Shown piece by piece: positions 10,377 to 18,173 of a DNA stretch of 64,000 nucleotides. Position 1 is the first letter of the stretch; every line of letters begins with the position of its first letter. Source of the DNA: Vibrio penaeicida (GTDB lineage Bacteria > Pseudomonadota > Gammaproteobacteria > Enterobacterales > Vibrionaceae); contig NZ_AP025144.1 of NCBI RefSeq assembly GCF_019977755.1, forward strand, positions 3,286,001-3,350,000, read 5' to 3'. The notes beneath the pieces are model-generated. The model had not been told where the DNA came from, did not search any database, and saw only the letters and a program-made list of their open reading frames with translations. The position numbers and the translations under genes are program-made.

Positions 10377-11366
10377 ATGACTCATGTAATTCAGCCTTTT
10401 GATACTTTCAACGGCGTACACTGCGAAACAAATACCACTGGATGTTTACTCAAACAAGTAGGTATAGAACTTTCTGAACCCATGCTTTTTGGCTTAGGAG
10501 AGGGGCTAGGGTTTGTTTATTGGAATATGAAAAGTATGGGATTCCCCTTTATTGGGGGACGGCTAAAACCAGGAGAAATTACCCGTAACCTCGCAAAAAA
10601 TTTATCGTTAGAGGTTGAATTCAAAGAGACAAGTTCAGTCAAAAAGGCGTGGAGCAACGTAAAAGAAGCCTTAGACAATGGTATCGCCGTTGGCTTGCAA
10701 CTGGACTGTTACCATCTAGAATATTTTGGTGCGAAGGTACATTTTGCCGGGCACTTTGCTGCGATGTATGGCTATGACGATGAATTTGCTTACTTGGTTG
10801 ATACCTCCCCTTCACATGGCTTGGTCAAATCTAAGCTAAACAATCTCGCTATGGCTAGAAATGAAAAAGGTCCGATGGCCGCCAAAAATTTGATGTACAC
10901 CATTCAACCTCCAAAAAAACCGTTTGATTTGAATCACGCCTTAAAAACGTCCATCAAAAACAATGCACGTCAGCACATAAACCCACCCATAAAAAATCTT
11001 GGCTACAAAGGAATTTTCAAAACCAGCCAAGAACTAAAATCATGGTTCAAACAGAGTAAGAACCTAGAATATGAATTCACAACCACAGCGATGATTATGG
11101 AAAAAGCGGGGACAGGCGGTGCCCTATTCCGCAATATGTATCGAGACTTTTTGGAAGAAGCTTATTCAAGCTTGGGGGCACCAGAGCTTAATCAAGCAAA
11201 GAAGATATTCGAAGGGGTAGCGAAAGATTGGACTCAAGTTGCCCAGTGTATTCACGAAGCAGGGGAAAACTTCGATGAAGTACGCTTACTAGAAGCTTGT
11301 ACACTTCTAGCAAGCTTATCAGAAAAAGAATTCAACGCGATGAGTCTACTGGCTGACCAAAAATAA
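10377..11366 (+). CDS. BtrH_N / DUF4872 domain protein, papain-like fold candidate
   Basis: A 329-residue protein. Residues 10-150 resemble the BtrH N-terminal domain: FNGVHCETNTTGCLLK, SEPMLFGLGEGLGFVYWNMK, VGLQLDCYHLEYF, VHFAGHFAAMYGYDD and YLVDTS. The order Cys16, His126, Asp142 looks like the triad of a C39/papain-like fold. The C-terminal part fits DUF4872. In butirosin synthesis BtrH transfers an acyl side chain from a carrier protein to an aminoglycoside. No carrier protein or antibiotic gene is nearby, so the substrate here is unknown. It is 10 bp downstream of the PadR gene, which probably controls it. Confidence 0.75.
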   Translation: MTHVIQPFDTFNGVHCETNTTGCLLKQVGIELSEPMLFGLGEGLGFVYWNMKSMGFPFIGGRLKPGEITRNLAKNLSLEVEFKETSSVKKAWSNVKEALDNGIAVGLQLDCYHLEYFGAKVHFAGHFAAMYGYDDEFAYLVDTSPSHGLVKSKLNNLAMARNEKGPMAAKNLMYTIQPPKKPFDLNHALKTSIKNNARQHINPPIKNLGYKGIFKTSQELKSWFKQSKNLEYEFTTTAMIMEKAGTGGALFRNMYRDFLEEAYSSLGAPELNQAKKIFEGVAKDWTQVAQCIHEAGENFDEVRLLEACTLLASLSEKEFNAMSLLADQK

Positions 11367-11400
11367 ACAAAACTATATACCCAGTAACTTTTAAGAATAT

Positions 11401-11425
11401 GTGCAGCAAACAAACCATGCTGCAC
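11401..11425. terminator. Hairpin between convergent genes
   Basis: GTGCAGCA (11401-11408) and TGCTGCAC (11418-11425) form a perfect 8-bp stem between the convergent BtrH_N and oxyR genes. There is no clear T tract on either side, so its role as a terminator is uncertain. Confidence 0.4.
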
Positions 11426-11431
11426 AGTCAG

Positions 11432-12337
11432 TCATAAGAGCTCTGAAACCAAATCGGCTAATTTATGGAAGCTTTCAAGCCGTGATGAGCTCGGTCGCCA
11501 AACTAAACCGATATCTCGATATGCATGCTGACCTGGTGGTTCAATCACTACCAAGTTTTGGTTTTCCAGCAACCCATGTTCTATCGCCATTTGGGGAATA
11601 AAAGTCGTCCCTAATCCATTTGCCACCATTTGAACGAGCGTATGAAGGCTAGTTGCCGTAAATGGGTTAATTTTTTCTTTTTTAGTTAACTTACAAGCAG
11701 AAACAGCGTGTTCGGTTAAGCAGTGCTCATTCTCTAAAAGAAAAACAAACTCATCGGGTAAATCGTCGTAGCGAATCGGCACTCGAATCGTGCTGGCGTG
11801 ATTCGCGCTAATCACCATCCTAAAAGGATCCTGCCCAACAATTTTGCTATCCATACCGCCAATGTCGACAGGCAAAGCTAGGATCAGTACATCTAACTCA
11901 CCGTGGCGAAGTGCTGCCAACAAATTCGTGGTGGTATCTTCTCTTAGTAACAAGTTGAGGTTTGGAAAACGCTGATTCACCTCTTGCACTAGGTCGCTCA
12001 GTAGAAATGGAGCGATCGTCGGGATGCAACCTACTCTAAGTTGCCCTTGCATGGACTCCCCTTGGCATAGGCTACCTAACTCAACAAGATCTTGCCCTTT
12101 AGCCAACAGCTCTCGCCCTTGCTGCACAACCTTGTCTCCGACTGGGGTAAAGACTAAGGGGCTCTTCTTGTCTTTTTTCTCGTACAAAGGGCATCCGATC
12201 AATTCTTCTAGATTTTGGATGCCTTTGCTCAGCGTTGATTGGCTAACGAAACATTTCTCTGCCGCATCGCCGAAATGGCGCGTTTCAAATAGAGTAATGA
12301 GGTAATGTAGCTGCTTTAAACTTGGCCACTTATTCAT
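11432..12337 (-). CDS. oxyR: OxyR-type hydrogen peroxide-sensing LysR regulator
   Basis: A 301-residue LysR protein. The helix-turn-helix is in residues 1-60 (HFGDAAEKCFVSQSTLSKGIQNLE). The effector domain holds LLENEHCLTEHAVSACKL, placing Cys206 and Cys215 nine residues apart, as Cys199 and Cys208 are in E. coli OxyR, the peroxide-sensing disulfide pair. It diverges from a peroxiredoxin gene 186 bp away, the usual target arrangement. It should activate prxA on oxidation. Start agrees with the conserved LysR N-terminus. Confidence 0.88.
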   Translation of the reverse strand: MNKWPSLKQLHYLITLFETRHFGDAAEKCFVSQSTLSKGIQNLEELIGCPLYEKKDKKSPLVFTPVGDKVVQQGRELLAKGQDLVELGSLCQGESMQGQLRVGCIPTIAPFLLSDLVQEVNQRFPNLNLLLREDTTTNLLAALRHGELDVLILALPVDIGGMDSKIVGQDPFRMVISANHASTIRVPIRYDDLPDEFVFLLENEHCLTEHAVSACKLTKKEKINPFTATSLHTLVQMVANGLGTTFIPQMAIEHGLLENQNLVVIEPPGQHAYRDIGLVWRPSSSRLESFHKLADLVSELL

Positions 12338-12392
12338 ATGATATTTTTACAATTTTGTGAGACTTTTGTGATTTGATTACAGAATAAGCTCA

Positions 12393-12435
12393 TCGCTTTT
12401 TTCGATTAACTTAATCTATTAATTTCGCTTTTTTC
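12393..12435. promoter_or_regulatory. Direct repeats in the oxyR-prxA intergenic region
   Basis: TCGCTTTTTTC occurs at 12393-12403 and again at 12425-12435, 32 bp apart, about three helical turns. A possible -10, TACTATAG, follows near 12450. OxyR contacts DNA on four successive turns, so these may belong to its operator, but they do not match the ATAG/CTAT consensus well. Confidence 0.35.
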
Positions 12436-12523
12436 TATCCTACTTTATGTACTATAGTTTGTCTCGTTGAAACAGGAAGCCAATTCACAATGGTTGGCAA
12501 TAACTCTATTTTAGGAGCAAAAA

Positions 12524-13132
12524 ATGGTACTAGTAGGTCGTCAAGCCCCTGACTTTACTGCTGCAGCAGTTCTAGGCAACGGTGAGATCGTTGATAACTT
12601 CAACTTTGCAGAATTCACTAAAGGTAAGAAAGCGGTAATTTTCTTCTACCCTCTAGACTTCACATTCGTTTGTCCTTCTGAGCTAATCGCTTTTGATAAC
12701 CGCCTGGAAGATTTCCAAGCGAAAGGCGTTGAAGTAATCGGTGTTTCTATCGATTCTCAGTTCTCTCACAACGCATGGCGTAACACTGCTATCGAAGATG
12801 GCGGTATCGGTCAAGTAAAATACCCTCTAGTTGCTGACGTTAAGCACGAGATCTGCAAAGCATACGACGTTGAGCACCCAGAAGCTGGTGTTGCTTTCCG
12901 TGGTTCATTCCTAATCGATGCTGACGGTCTTGTACGTCACCAAGTAGTTAACGATCTTCCACTAGGTCGTAACATCGACGAAATGCTACGCATGGTAGAC
13001 GCACTAAACTTCCACGAGAAGAACGGTGAAGTTTGTCCTGCACAATGGGAAGAAGGTAAATCAGGTATGGACGCATCTCCAAAAGGTGTTGCAGCATTCC
13101 TATCTGAGCACGCTGACGACCTAAGCAAGTAA
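12524..13132 (+). CDS. prxA: Typical 2-Cys peroxiredoxin (AhpC/Prx1 family)
   Basis: A 202-residue thiol peroxidase. FYPLDFTFVCPSE carries the peroxidatic Cys50 and GEVCPAQW the resolving Cys171. The GGIGQ (93-97) motif and a C-terminal extension resemble the overoxidation-sensitive type. It reduces hydrogen peroxide and organic peroxides in the cytosol, probably with thioredoxin as donor since no ahpF is adjacent. The ribosome-binding site TTAGGAGCAAAA is strong and codon use is highly biased, suggesting high expression. Divergent from oxyR; followed by a strong terminator. Confidence 0.94.
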   Translation: MVLVGRQAPDFTAAAVLGNGEIVDNFNFAEFTKGKKAVIFFYPLDFTFVCPSELIAFDNRLEDFQAKGVEVIGVSIDSQFSHNAWRNTAIEDGGIGQVKYPLVADVKHEICKAYDVEHPEAGVAFRGSFLIDADGLVRHQVVNDLPLGRNIDEMLRMVDALNFHEKNGEVCPAQWEEGKSGMDASPKGVAAFLSEHADDLSK

Positions 13133-13225
13133 TAACCACTTAACTCTCATCAAGCTCAACGGTGAGTGTGGCTGAATTAGATAGCAAATAGCACGCAGCC
13201 AAGATTAAGTCGTAGTTAGCCTTAG

Positions 13226-13261
13226 AAAGCCCGAAGATGATTCTTCGGGCTTTTCTTTTTT
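13226..13261 (+). terminator. Terminator of prxA
   Basis: AAAGCCCGAAGA-tgat-TCTTCGGGCTTTT: a 10-bp G/C-rich stem with a T tract. Confidence 0.9.
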
Positions 13262-13348
13262 GCTTACATGAGTATTACCTCACATACTGAAATAGTTAAC
13301 TTGTCTATTCTGAATAGACTATTTCTGACGTGGAAAGCCAAACAGTCA

Positions 13349-14086
13349 ATGAGTTATCAACTTGAAGTGTGTGTCGACAACCTAGAATCCTTACTTAATG
13401 CCATCGAAGGTGGAGCGACACGAATAGAGCTATGCTCGTCACTCTCTTTAGGTGGGCTAACTCCCAGCCTAGGCTTAATGAAGCAAGCCTCTCGTCTATC
13501 CAGTATTCCTATCTATGCCATGATCCGACCAAGACAGGGGGATTTTCTCTTCAACGAAAATGATGTCGAGTCCATGCTTGAAGACATCGAGGCGGCAAAA
13601 GAAGCTGGGTTAGATGGCATTGTGATCGGTGCGTTAACCCCCGATGGATACATTGATAAAAATATCTGCAAACAACTCATTGCTGCCGCAGATCGAATGG
13701 GCGTAACTTTTCACAGAGCCATTGATCAATGCTGCGATGTTATTCAAGCGCTTCAGGATATTCAGGAATTGGGATGTGAGCGCATATTAACATCTGGCCA
13801 AGCAAGCAATGCACTATCAGGTATCGGCACGATCAAGCTAATGAAAGAACACGTTGGGAATTCGTTAAATATCATGGTCGGTGCTGGTGTAACACCTTCA
13901 AACGTAAAACAGATTGTGGCAGAAACAGGGGTCACTGAAGTTCACCTTTCCGGTAAAACAACTCGTTCAAGCCATATGCTTTATGTGTCTGAACAAGCAA
14001 AAATGGGCAATACCGATATCGACGATTTTTCAATTCCAGTAACAAACACAGACACCATTCGCTCTGTCGCTCAGCAACTGAAATAA
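13349..14086 (+). CDS. cutC: CutC family protein
   Basis: A 245-residue TIM-barrel protein matching CutC (248 residues in E. coli): LEVCVDNLESLLNAIEGGATRIELCSSLSLGGLTPS at the start, then IYAMIRPRQGDF, GVTFHRAIDQC and ILTSGQA. CutC was linked to copper handling, but its biochemical role is not settled. The frame is open from an ATG at 13268, but that start has no ribosome-binding site and the family N-terminus begins at MSYQLEV, so 13349 is chosen. It lies between the prxA terminator and a LysR gene. Confidence 0.9.
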   Translation: MSYQLEVCVDNLESLLNAIEGGATRIELCSSLSLGGLTPSLGLMKQASRLSSIPIYAMIRPRQGDFLFNENDVESMLEDIEAAKEAGLDGIVIGALTPDGYIDKNICKQLIAAADRMGVTFHRAIDQCCDVIQALQDIQELGCERILTSGQASNALSGIGTIKLMKEHVGNSLNIMVGAGVTPSNVKQIVAETGVTEVHLSGKTTRSSHMLYVSEQAKMGNTDIDDFSIPVTNTDTIRSVAQQLK

Positions 14087-14092
14087 CTCTGA

Positions 14093-14148
14093 ACTTCCGA
14101 AAACTCACTTCTCTGGTAATATTGCCCCTTAAGACGTTTTCGGAAAGT
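14093..14148 (+). promoter_or_regulatory. Inverted repeat covering the ribosome-binding site of the LysR gene
   Basis: TTCCGAAAAC (14095-14104) and GTTTTCGGAA (14136-14145) are perfect 10-bp complements, 31 nt apart. GGAAAG in the right arm is the likely Shine-Dalgarno, 11 nt before the ATG at 14159. The arms could mask translation as RNA or be a two-site operator as DNA. Confidence 0.5.
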
Positions 14149-14158
14149 TATACTGCTC

Positions 14159-15076
14159 ATGGCAAAGGATTTGTTTGCAACACTGGATTTAAACCTCTTG
14201 AGAACTTTTTTAGTTCTTTCTCAAGAACTGAATATGCGTAAAGCTTCTGAACGCCTATTCGTTTCTCAGCCTGCCATAAGCCAAGCGCTTCAGAAATTGA
14301 GAAACCACTTTGACGATGACCTGTTTGTTAAAAGTCGAAATGGTATGAGAGCAACCCATTTTGCTGAAGAATTAGCAAAGCGAATCACCCCTCATATGGA
14401 TGCACTTTCAAATGCGCTAAACCAGTCGTATGAATTTGATCCGGAAAAAATTGAAGGTACGGTTAAAATTGCTTTGGCATCTCCCGTTCTTTTTTCTTTG
14501 GCTGGAAAACTCTATCAAAAGTTACATAAAGAGGCACCGAATGCCGATATTCAATTTCTGAATTGGGGGAAAAATACATGCCAAGAGATTGAAAATGGAG
14601 AGGTTTTGATTGCTGTAAACTACAATAACATCAAAACATCCAAAACAATTAGCTCAAGGCATCTAGTTGATACGAGAGCAGTTATTCTCGTCAGAAAAGA
14701 ACACCCCATTACATCAAACTTTGTCACACCAGAAGAAGCCGTCACCTACCCTATTGCCTCTCTTATCATTCCTGATATTAGTGACAATGAAGCAGAATCT
14801 TCATCGATTTTGAATAAAAAAGGGCTGAAACACACGGTCGCTTTTAGAAGTGAATTTCCATTTACAGTAATAGACGTTGTCCGTAATACGGATATGCTTT
14901 TCCCATCTTTATCCGCATTTCCAGTGGAAGACTACCCCTACTTACGTTCTATAGAGATTGATATCGAAGATGAATACAAATATGGGTACCCGCTCTACAG
15001 TTACTTCCATCTAAAAAATAGAAACAACCCCATAGTTAACTGGTTGCACATCTTGCTAAATAACTTATTACGATAG
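14159..15076 (+). CDS. LysR-family transcriptional regulator
   Basis: A 305-residue LysR protein. The DNA-binding helix-turn-helix is at about 9-68 (LDLNLLRTFLVLSQELNMRKASERLFVSQPAISQALQKLR). The effector domain follows from about residue 95 (VKIALASP). The effector is unknown. It lies 173 bp upstream of, and parallel to, the mini-autotransporter gene, which makes that gene a possible target. An inverted repeat overlaps its ribosome-binding site. Confidence 0.88.
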   Translation: MAKDLFATLDLNLLRTFLVLSQELNMRKASERLFVSQPAISQALQKLRNHFDDDLFVKSRNGMRATHFAEELAKRITPHMDALSNALNQSYEFDPEKIEGTVKIALASPVLFSLAGKLYQKLHKEAPNADIQFLNWGKNTCQEIENGEVLIAVNYNNIKTSKTISSRHLVDTRAVILVRKEHPITSNFVTPEEAVTYPIASLIIPDISDNEAESSSILNKKGLKHTVAFRSEFPFTVIDVVRNTDMLFPSLSAFPVEDYPYLRSIEIDIEDEYKYGYPLYSYFHLKNRNNPIVNWLHILLNNLLR

Positions 15077-15249
15077 AGACAATTCAACCAAATAATAACC
15101 TTTACTTATAATCAAGATAACGAGAACTGTTTAGAACCCAATCAAATAACTCCTTAATATTCAGCTCATAGGAAAGACAACGGCAAAAGAAAAAGCCGAT
15201 TAAGCAGGATGCTGATTACTTTTCACATGAATTTTAAGAGAGTTACATT

Positions 15250-15864
15250 ATGAAAAAGACGGTATTAGCACTTTCAGTTTTACTTCTTCCTGCGATAGCT
15301 TTAGCTAGTACTCAACCTGACATTGGTGCTCCGGGAGGCAATCCAGACTGGGGAGTACCAACGCCAAGTGAGCCGACAAACCCGATTCAGCCTGATTTTG
15401 GTGATACTCCTGACTGGGGGCACGTCGACCCAGATTTTGGTGTTCCAGCTAACCCTGTACAACCACCTATGGACAATACTCCAGATTGGGGAATTGACGC
15501 ACCGGATTATGGCTCAACACCAGACTGGGGCGTACCTGCAACTGGCGTGGGTGACTTAGAGATTGCTTTCGATAAATTAGAACAAGAAATGAATGAAAGA
15601 TTTGATGAGCAATCTGAACAAATTCACGGTATCCGAGCTGGATTACACGCGGTCACGAACGCACGTCCATTTGTGACGACTGGTGAATTCGCTATGGGTG
15701 CTGGTGTTGGATTCTCGGGAAGCAAAGAAGCGTTAGCTTTAGGCGGTGCCTACGGGGTATCGGATAGAGTAAGCGTATCGGGGACTTTCCACTACGAATC
15801 TTCTGGTAAGTACTCTTCATCTGAAGTCGCTGGCGGTGTTGGCGTTCAGTTCAAGTTTAAATAA
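15250..15864 (+). CDS. Small YadA-type trimeric autotransporter with PD(W/F/Y/I)G repeats
   Basis: A 204-residue secreted protein. Signal peptide 1-20 (cleaved after ALA/S). Residues 22-94 hold eight PDxG motifs that mostly alternate PDWG with PD(I/F/Y)G, spaced by Pro-rich linkers. Residues 101-128 are a short coiled coil (DKLEQEMNERFDEQSEQIHGI). Residues 129-203 match the YadA membrane anchor (RAGLHAVTNA, GAGVGFSG, ALALGGAYGVSDRVSVSG, AGGVGVQFKF). Three chains would build one 12-strand barrel. YadA proteins are usually several hundred residues or longer, so the passenger is tiny. The chain ends FKFK rather than in the usual aromatic residue. Function unknown. Confidence 0.75.
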   Translation: MKKTVLALSVLLLPAIALASTQPDIGAPGGNPDWGVPTPSEPTNPIQPDFGDTPDWGHVDPDFGVPANPVQPPMDNTPDWGIDAPDYGSTPDWGVPATGVGDLEIAFDKLEQEMNERFDEQSEQIHGIRAGLHAVTNARPFVTTGEFAMGAGVGFSGSKEALALGGAYGVSDRVSVSGTFHYESSGKYSSSEVAGGVGVQFKFK

Positions 15865-15876
15865 CGAGTCCAACGG

Positions 15877-15911
15877 AGCCTGATTTGAAGGGAGATCAGG
15901 CTTTTATTTTA
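15877..15911 (+). terminator. Terminator of the mini-autotransporter gene
   Basis: GCCTGAT-ttgaagggag-ATCAGGC followed by TTTTATTTT. Confidence 0.8.
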
Positions 15912-15912
15912 G

Positions 15913-15921
15913 AACTTAACC
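15913..15921. repeat. Left target-site duplication of IS10
   Basis: AACTTAACC directly precedes the IS10 inside end and is repeated exactly at 17253-17261. A 9-bp duplication is the IS10 hallmark. Confidence 0.95.
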
Positions 15922-15934
15922 CTGAGAGATCCCC

Positions 15935-17145
15935 TCATAATTTCCCCAAAGCGTAACCATGTGTGAATAAATTTTGAGCTAGTAGGGTTGCAGCCACGAG
16001 TAAGTCTTCCCTTGTTATTGTGTAGCCAGAATGCCGCAAAACTTCCATGCCTAAGCGAACTGTTGAGAGTACGTTTCGATTTCTGACTGTGTTAGCCTGG
16101 AAGTGCTTGTCCCAACCTTGTTTCTGAGCATGAACGCCCGCAAGCCAACATGTTAGTTGAAGCATCAGGGCGATTAGCAGCATGATATCAAAACGCTCTG
16201 AGCTGCTCGTTCGGCTATGGCGTAGGCCTAGTCCGTAGGCAGGACTTTTCAAGTCTCGGAAGGTTTCTTCAATCTGCATTCGCTTCGAATAGATATTAAC
16301 AAGTTGTTTGGGTGTTCGAATTTCAACAGGTAAGTTAGTTGCTAGAATCCATGGCTCCTTTGCCGACGCTGAGTAGATTTTAGGTGACGGGTGGTGACAA
16401 TGAGTCCGTGTCGAGCGCTGATTTTTTCGGTAGCTTTAGAGCGAGATTTATACAATAGAATTTGGCATGAGATTGGATTGCTTTTAGTCAGCCTCTTATA
16501 GCCTAAAGTCTTTGAGTGACTAGATGACATATCATGTAAGTTGCTGATAGGTTTCCAGTTTTCCGCTCCTAGGTCTGCATATTGTACTTTTCCTCTTACT
16601 CGACTTAACCAGTACCAACCCAGCTTCTCAACGGATTTATACCATGGCACTTTAAAGCCAGCATCACTGACAATGAGCGGTGTGGTGTTACTCGGTAGAA
16701 TGCTCGCAAGGTCGGCTAGAAATTGGTCATGAGCTTTCTTTGAACATTGCTCTGAAAGCGGGAACGCTTTCTCATAAAGAGTAACAGAACGACCGTGTAG
16801 TGCGACTGAAGCTCGCAATACCATAAGCCGTTTTTGCTCACGAATATCAGACCAGTCAACAAGTACAATGGGCATCGTATTGCCCGAACAGATAAAGCTA
16901 GCATGCCAACGGTATACAGCGAGTCTCTCTTTGTGGAGGTGACGATTACCTAACAATCGGTCGATTCGTTTGATGTTATGTTTTGTTCTCGCTTTGGTTG
17001 GCAGGTTACGGCCAAGTTCGGTAAGAGTGAGAGTTTTACAGTCAAGTAATGCGTGGCAAGCCAACGTTAAGCTGTTGAGTCGTTTTAAGTGTAATTCGGG
17101 GCAGAATTGGTAAAGAGAGTCGTGTAAAATATCGAGTTCGCACAT
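15935..17145 (-). pseudogene. IS10 transposase, frameshifted
   Basis: The reading frame opens at 17145 (MCELDILHDSLYQFCPELHL), follows IS10 transposase to LLYKSRSK, then runs out of frame to a stop at 16342. The C-terminal third (KRMQIEETFRDLKSPAYGLG to YALGKL) resumes in another frame, with an ATG at 16279. The Met of MQIEETF would be codon 289 of 402; here the distance from the start is 866 nt rather than 864, so there is a net +2 insertion. The disturbance is at 16431-16433, where TAG stands in place of C in the plus-strand context CGG-C-CTTTAGA, as I recall the canonical sequence. The catalytic C-terminal segment with YSKRMQIEETFRDLK is separated from the N-terminus, so full transposase should not be made. 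Confidence 0.93.
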
Positions 17146-17206
17146 CTTGTTGTCTGATTATTGATTTTTCGCGAAACCATTTGATCATATGACAAGATGT
17201 GTATCC
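17138..17206 (+). ncRNA. RNA-OUT antisense RNA of IS10
   Basis: Opposite the transposase start, CACATCTTGT (17141-17150) pairs with ACAAGATGTG (17192-17201) to form the long stem-loop of RNA-OUT. This antisense RNA blocks translation of transposase mRNA (RNA-IN). The sequence appears intact. Exact ends are taken from the known ~70-nt size. Confidence 0.75.
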
Positions 17207-17411
17207 ACCTTAACTTAATGATTTTTACCAAAATCATTAGGGGATTCATCAGAACTTAACCTTTCTAATTTCTCAAATTAACCTTTCTGTGATTAATTTG
17301 CATGTTTTGAGTCATTTACCTTTGGTAGCTCTCGCCTCTGCCCTTCCAGAGGTTCTTTTTATTTATACTCAAGTACCTCTGCTTTTAATAACATTGCGAT
17401 TCGGTAAGACA

Positions 17412-18110
17412 TTACTTGATGATATCGTCGATATCCTGCTCACTAAGATGGCGAACGTCTTTGCCTTTTACAAAGTAGATAATGTACTCACAAATGTTCT
17501 GACAGCGGTCGCCTATTCGTTCAATCGCCCTTGCTGACCACATAACCTGCAACACAGCGGGTATACAGCGCGGATCTTCCATCATATAAGTCATTAACTG
17601 ACGGATAACCGCTTCATACTCCGCATCCAGCTTGTCATCTTGTTTGTACACTTCAGCGGCTGCATCGACATCCATGCGCGCGAAAGCGTCCAACACTTGG
17701 TGTAACATGTTGATGGCCTGACGGCTCAAAGGCTCAAGCGAGACTTGCCAAGTTCGTACTTTTACCGATTCTGACTCTATAGCCACACGTGCAATTCGCG
17801 TGGCAACATCTCCAATTCGCTCCAAGTCAGTGATCGTTTTTATGATCGCCATTATCAGCCGAAGATCTTTCGCCGTCGGCTGGCGCTTGGCAATAATACG
17901 CGTACAAGCCTCATCAATCGCCACTTCCATCGAATTGACCTTATGATCGTCTTTGACCACTTTCTTTGCGAGTTCTATGTCTTGTTTGTGCAAAGCTTGC
18001 ATGGCAAACGTGAGTTGCTGTTCTACAAGCCCCCCCATGGTTAAAACATGGGTACGAATAGACTCAAGCTCCACATTAAACTGACCAGAGATATGGCGAC
18101 CAAACTGCAT
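17412..18110 (-). CDS. phoU: Phosphate transport regulator PhoU
   Basis: A 232-residue all-helical protein with two PhoU repeats. Each carries a metal-binding E/DxxxD-type motif ([22 protein letters not shown] near 50-70, and [18 protein letters not shown] near 152-169). PhoU links Pst transporter state to PhoR, keeping PhoR inactive when phosphate is ample. It is the last gene of pstC-pstA-pstB-phoU, 63 bp after pstB. No terminator is visible on the minus strand before the IS10 copy. Confidence 0.95.
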   Translation of the reverse strand: MQFGRHISGQFNVELESIRTHVLTMGGLVEQQLTFAMQALHKQDIELAKKVVKDDHKVNSMEVAIDEACTRIIAKRQPTAKDLRLIMAIIKTITDLERIGDVATRIARVAIESESVKVRTWQVSLEPLSRQAINMLHQVLDAFARMDVDAAAEVYKQDDKLDAEYEAVIRQLMTYMMEDPRCIPAVLQVMWSARAIERIGDRCQNICEYIIYFVKGKDVRHLSEQDIDDIIK

Positions 18111-18173
18111 AAACTGTAGAACCCCTTGTACGTATATTAAATAAGTGTATTCATTGGAGACGCTTCCAACAAA

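Larger units (their letters stand above)
15922..17252 (-). mobile_element. IS10 (IS4 family; ISVsa5-like) insertion
   Basis: A 1331-bp element. The left (inside) end reads CTGAGAGATCCCCTCATAA. The right (outside) end on the minus strand reads CTGATGAATCCCCTAATG. Both match the ends of IS10 as I remember them. It is flanked by the perfect 9-bp duplication AACTTAACC. Canonical IS10 is 1329 bp; this copy is 2 bp longer, which equals the frameshift in its transposase. It sits between the terminator of the mini-autotransporter gene and phoU and interrupts no gene that I can see. Confidence 0.95.

Noticed and set aside
11371..11395. ATATACCCAGTAAC sequence similar to the start of the dispersed repeat.
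   Set aside because: Only about 12 bases resemble the element end and no palindrome follows.
17333..17360. Hairpin CCTCTG-N-CAGAGG with a T-rich tail after the IS10 copy.
   Set aside because: It points along the plus strand, but phoU is on the minus strand and no plus-strand gene ends here after the mini-autotransporter terminator; role unclear.
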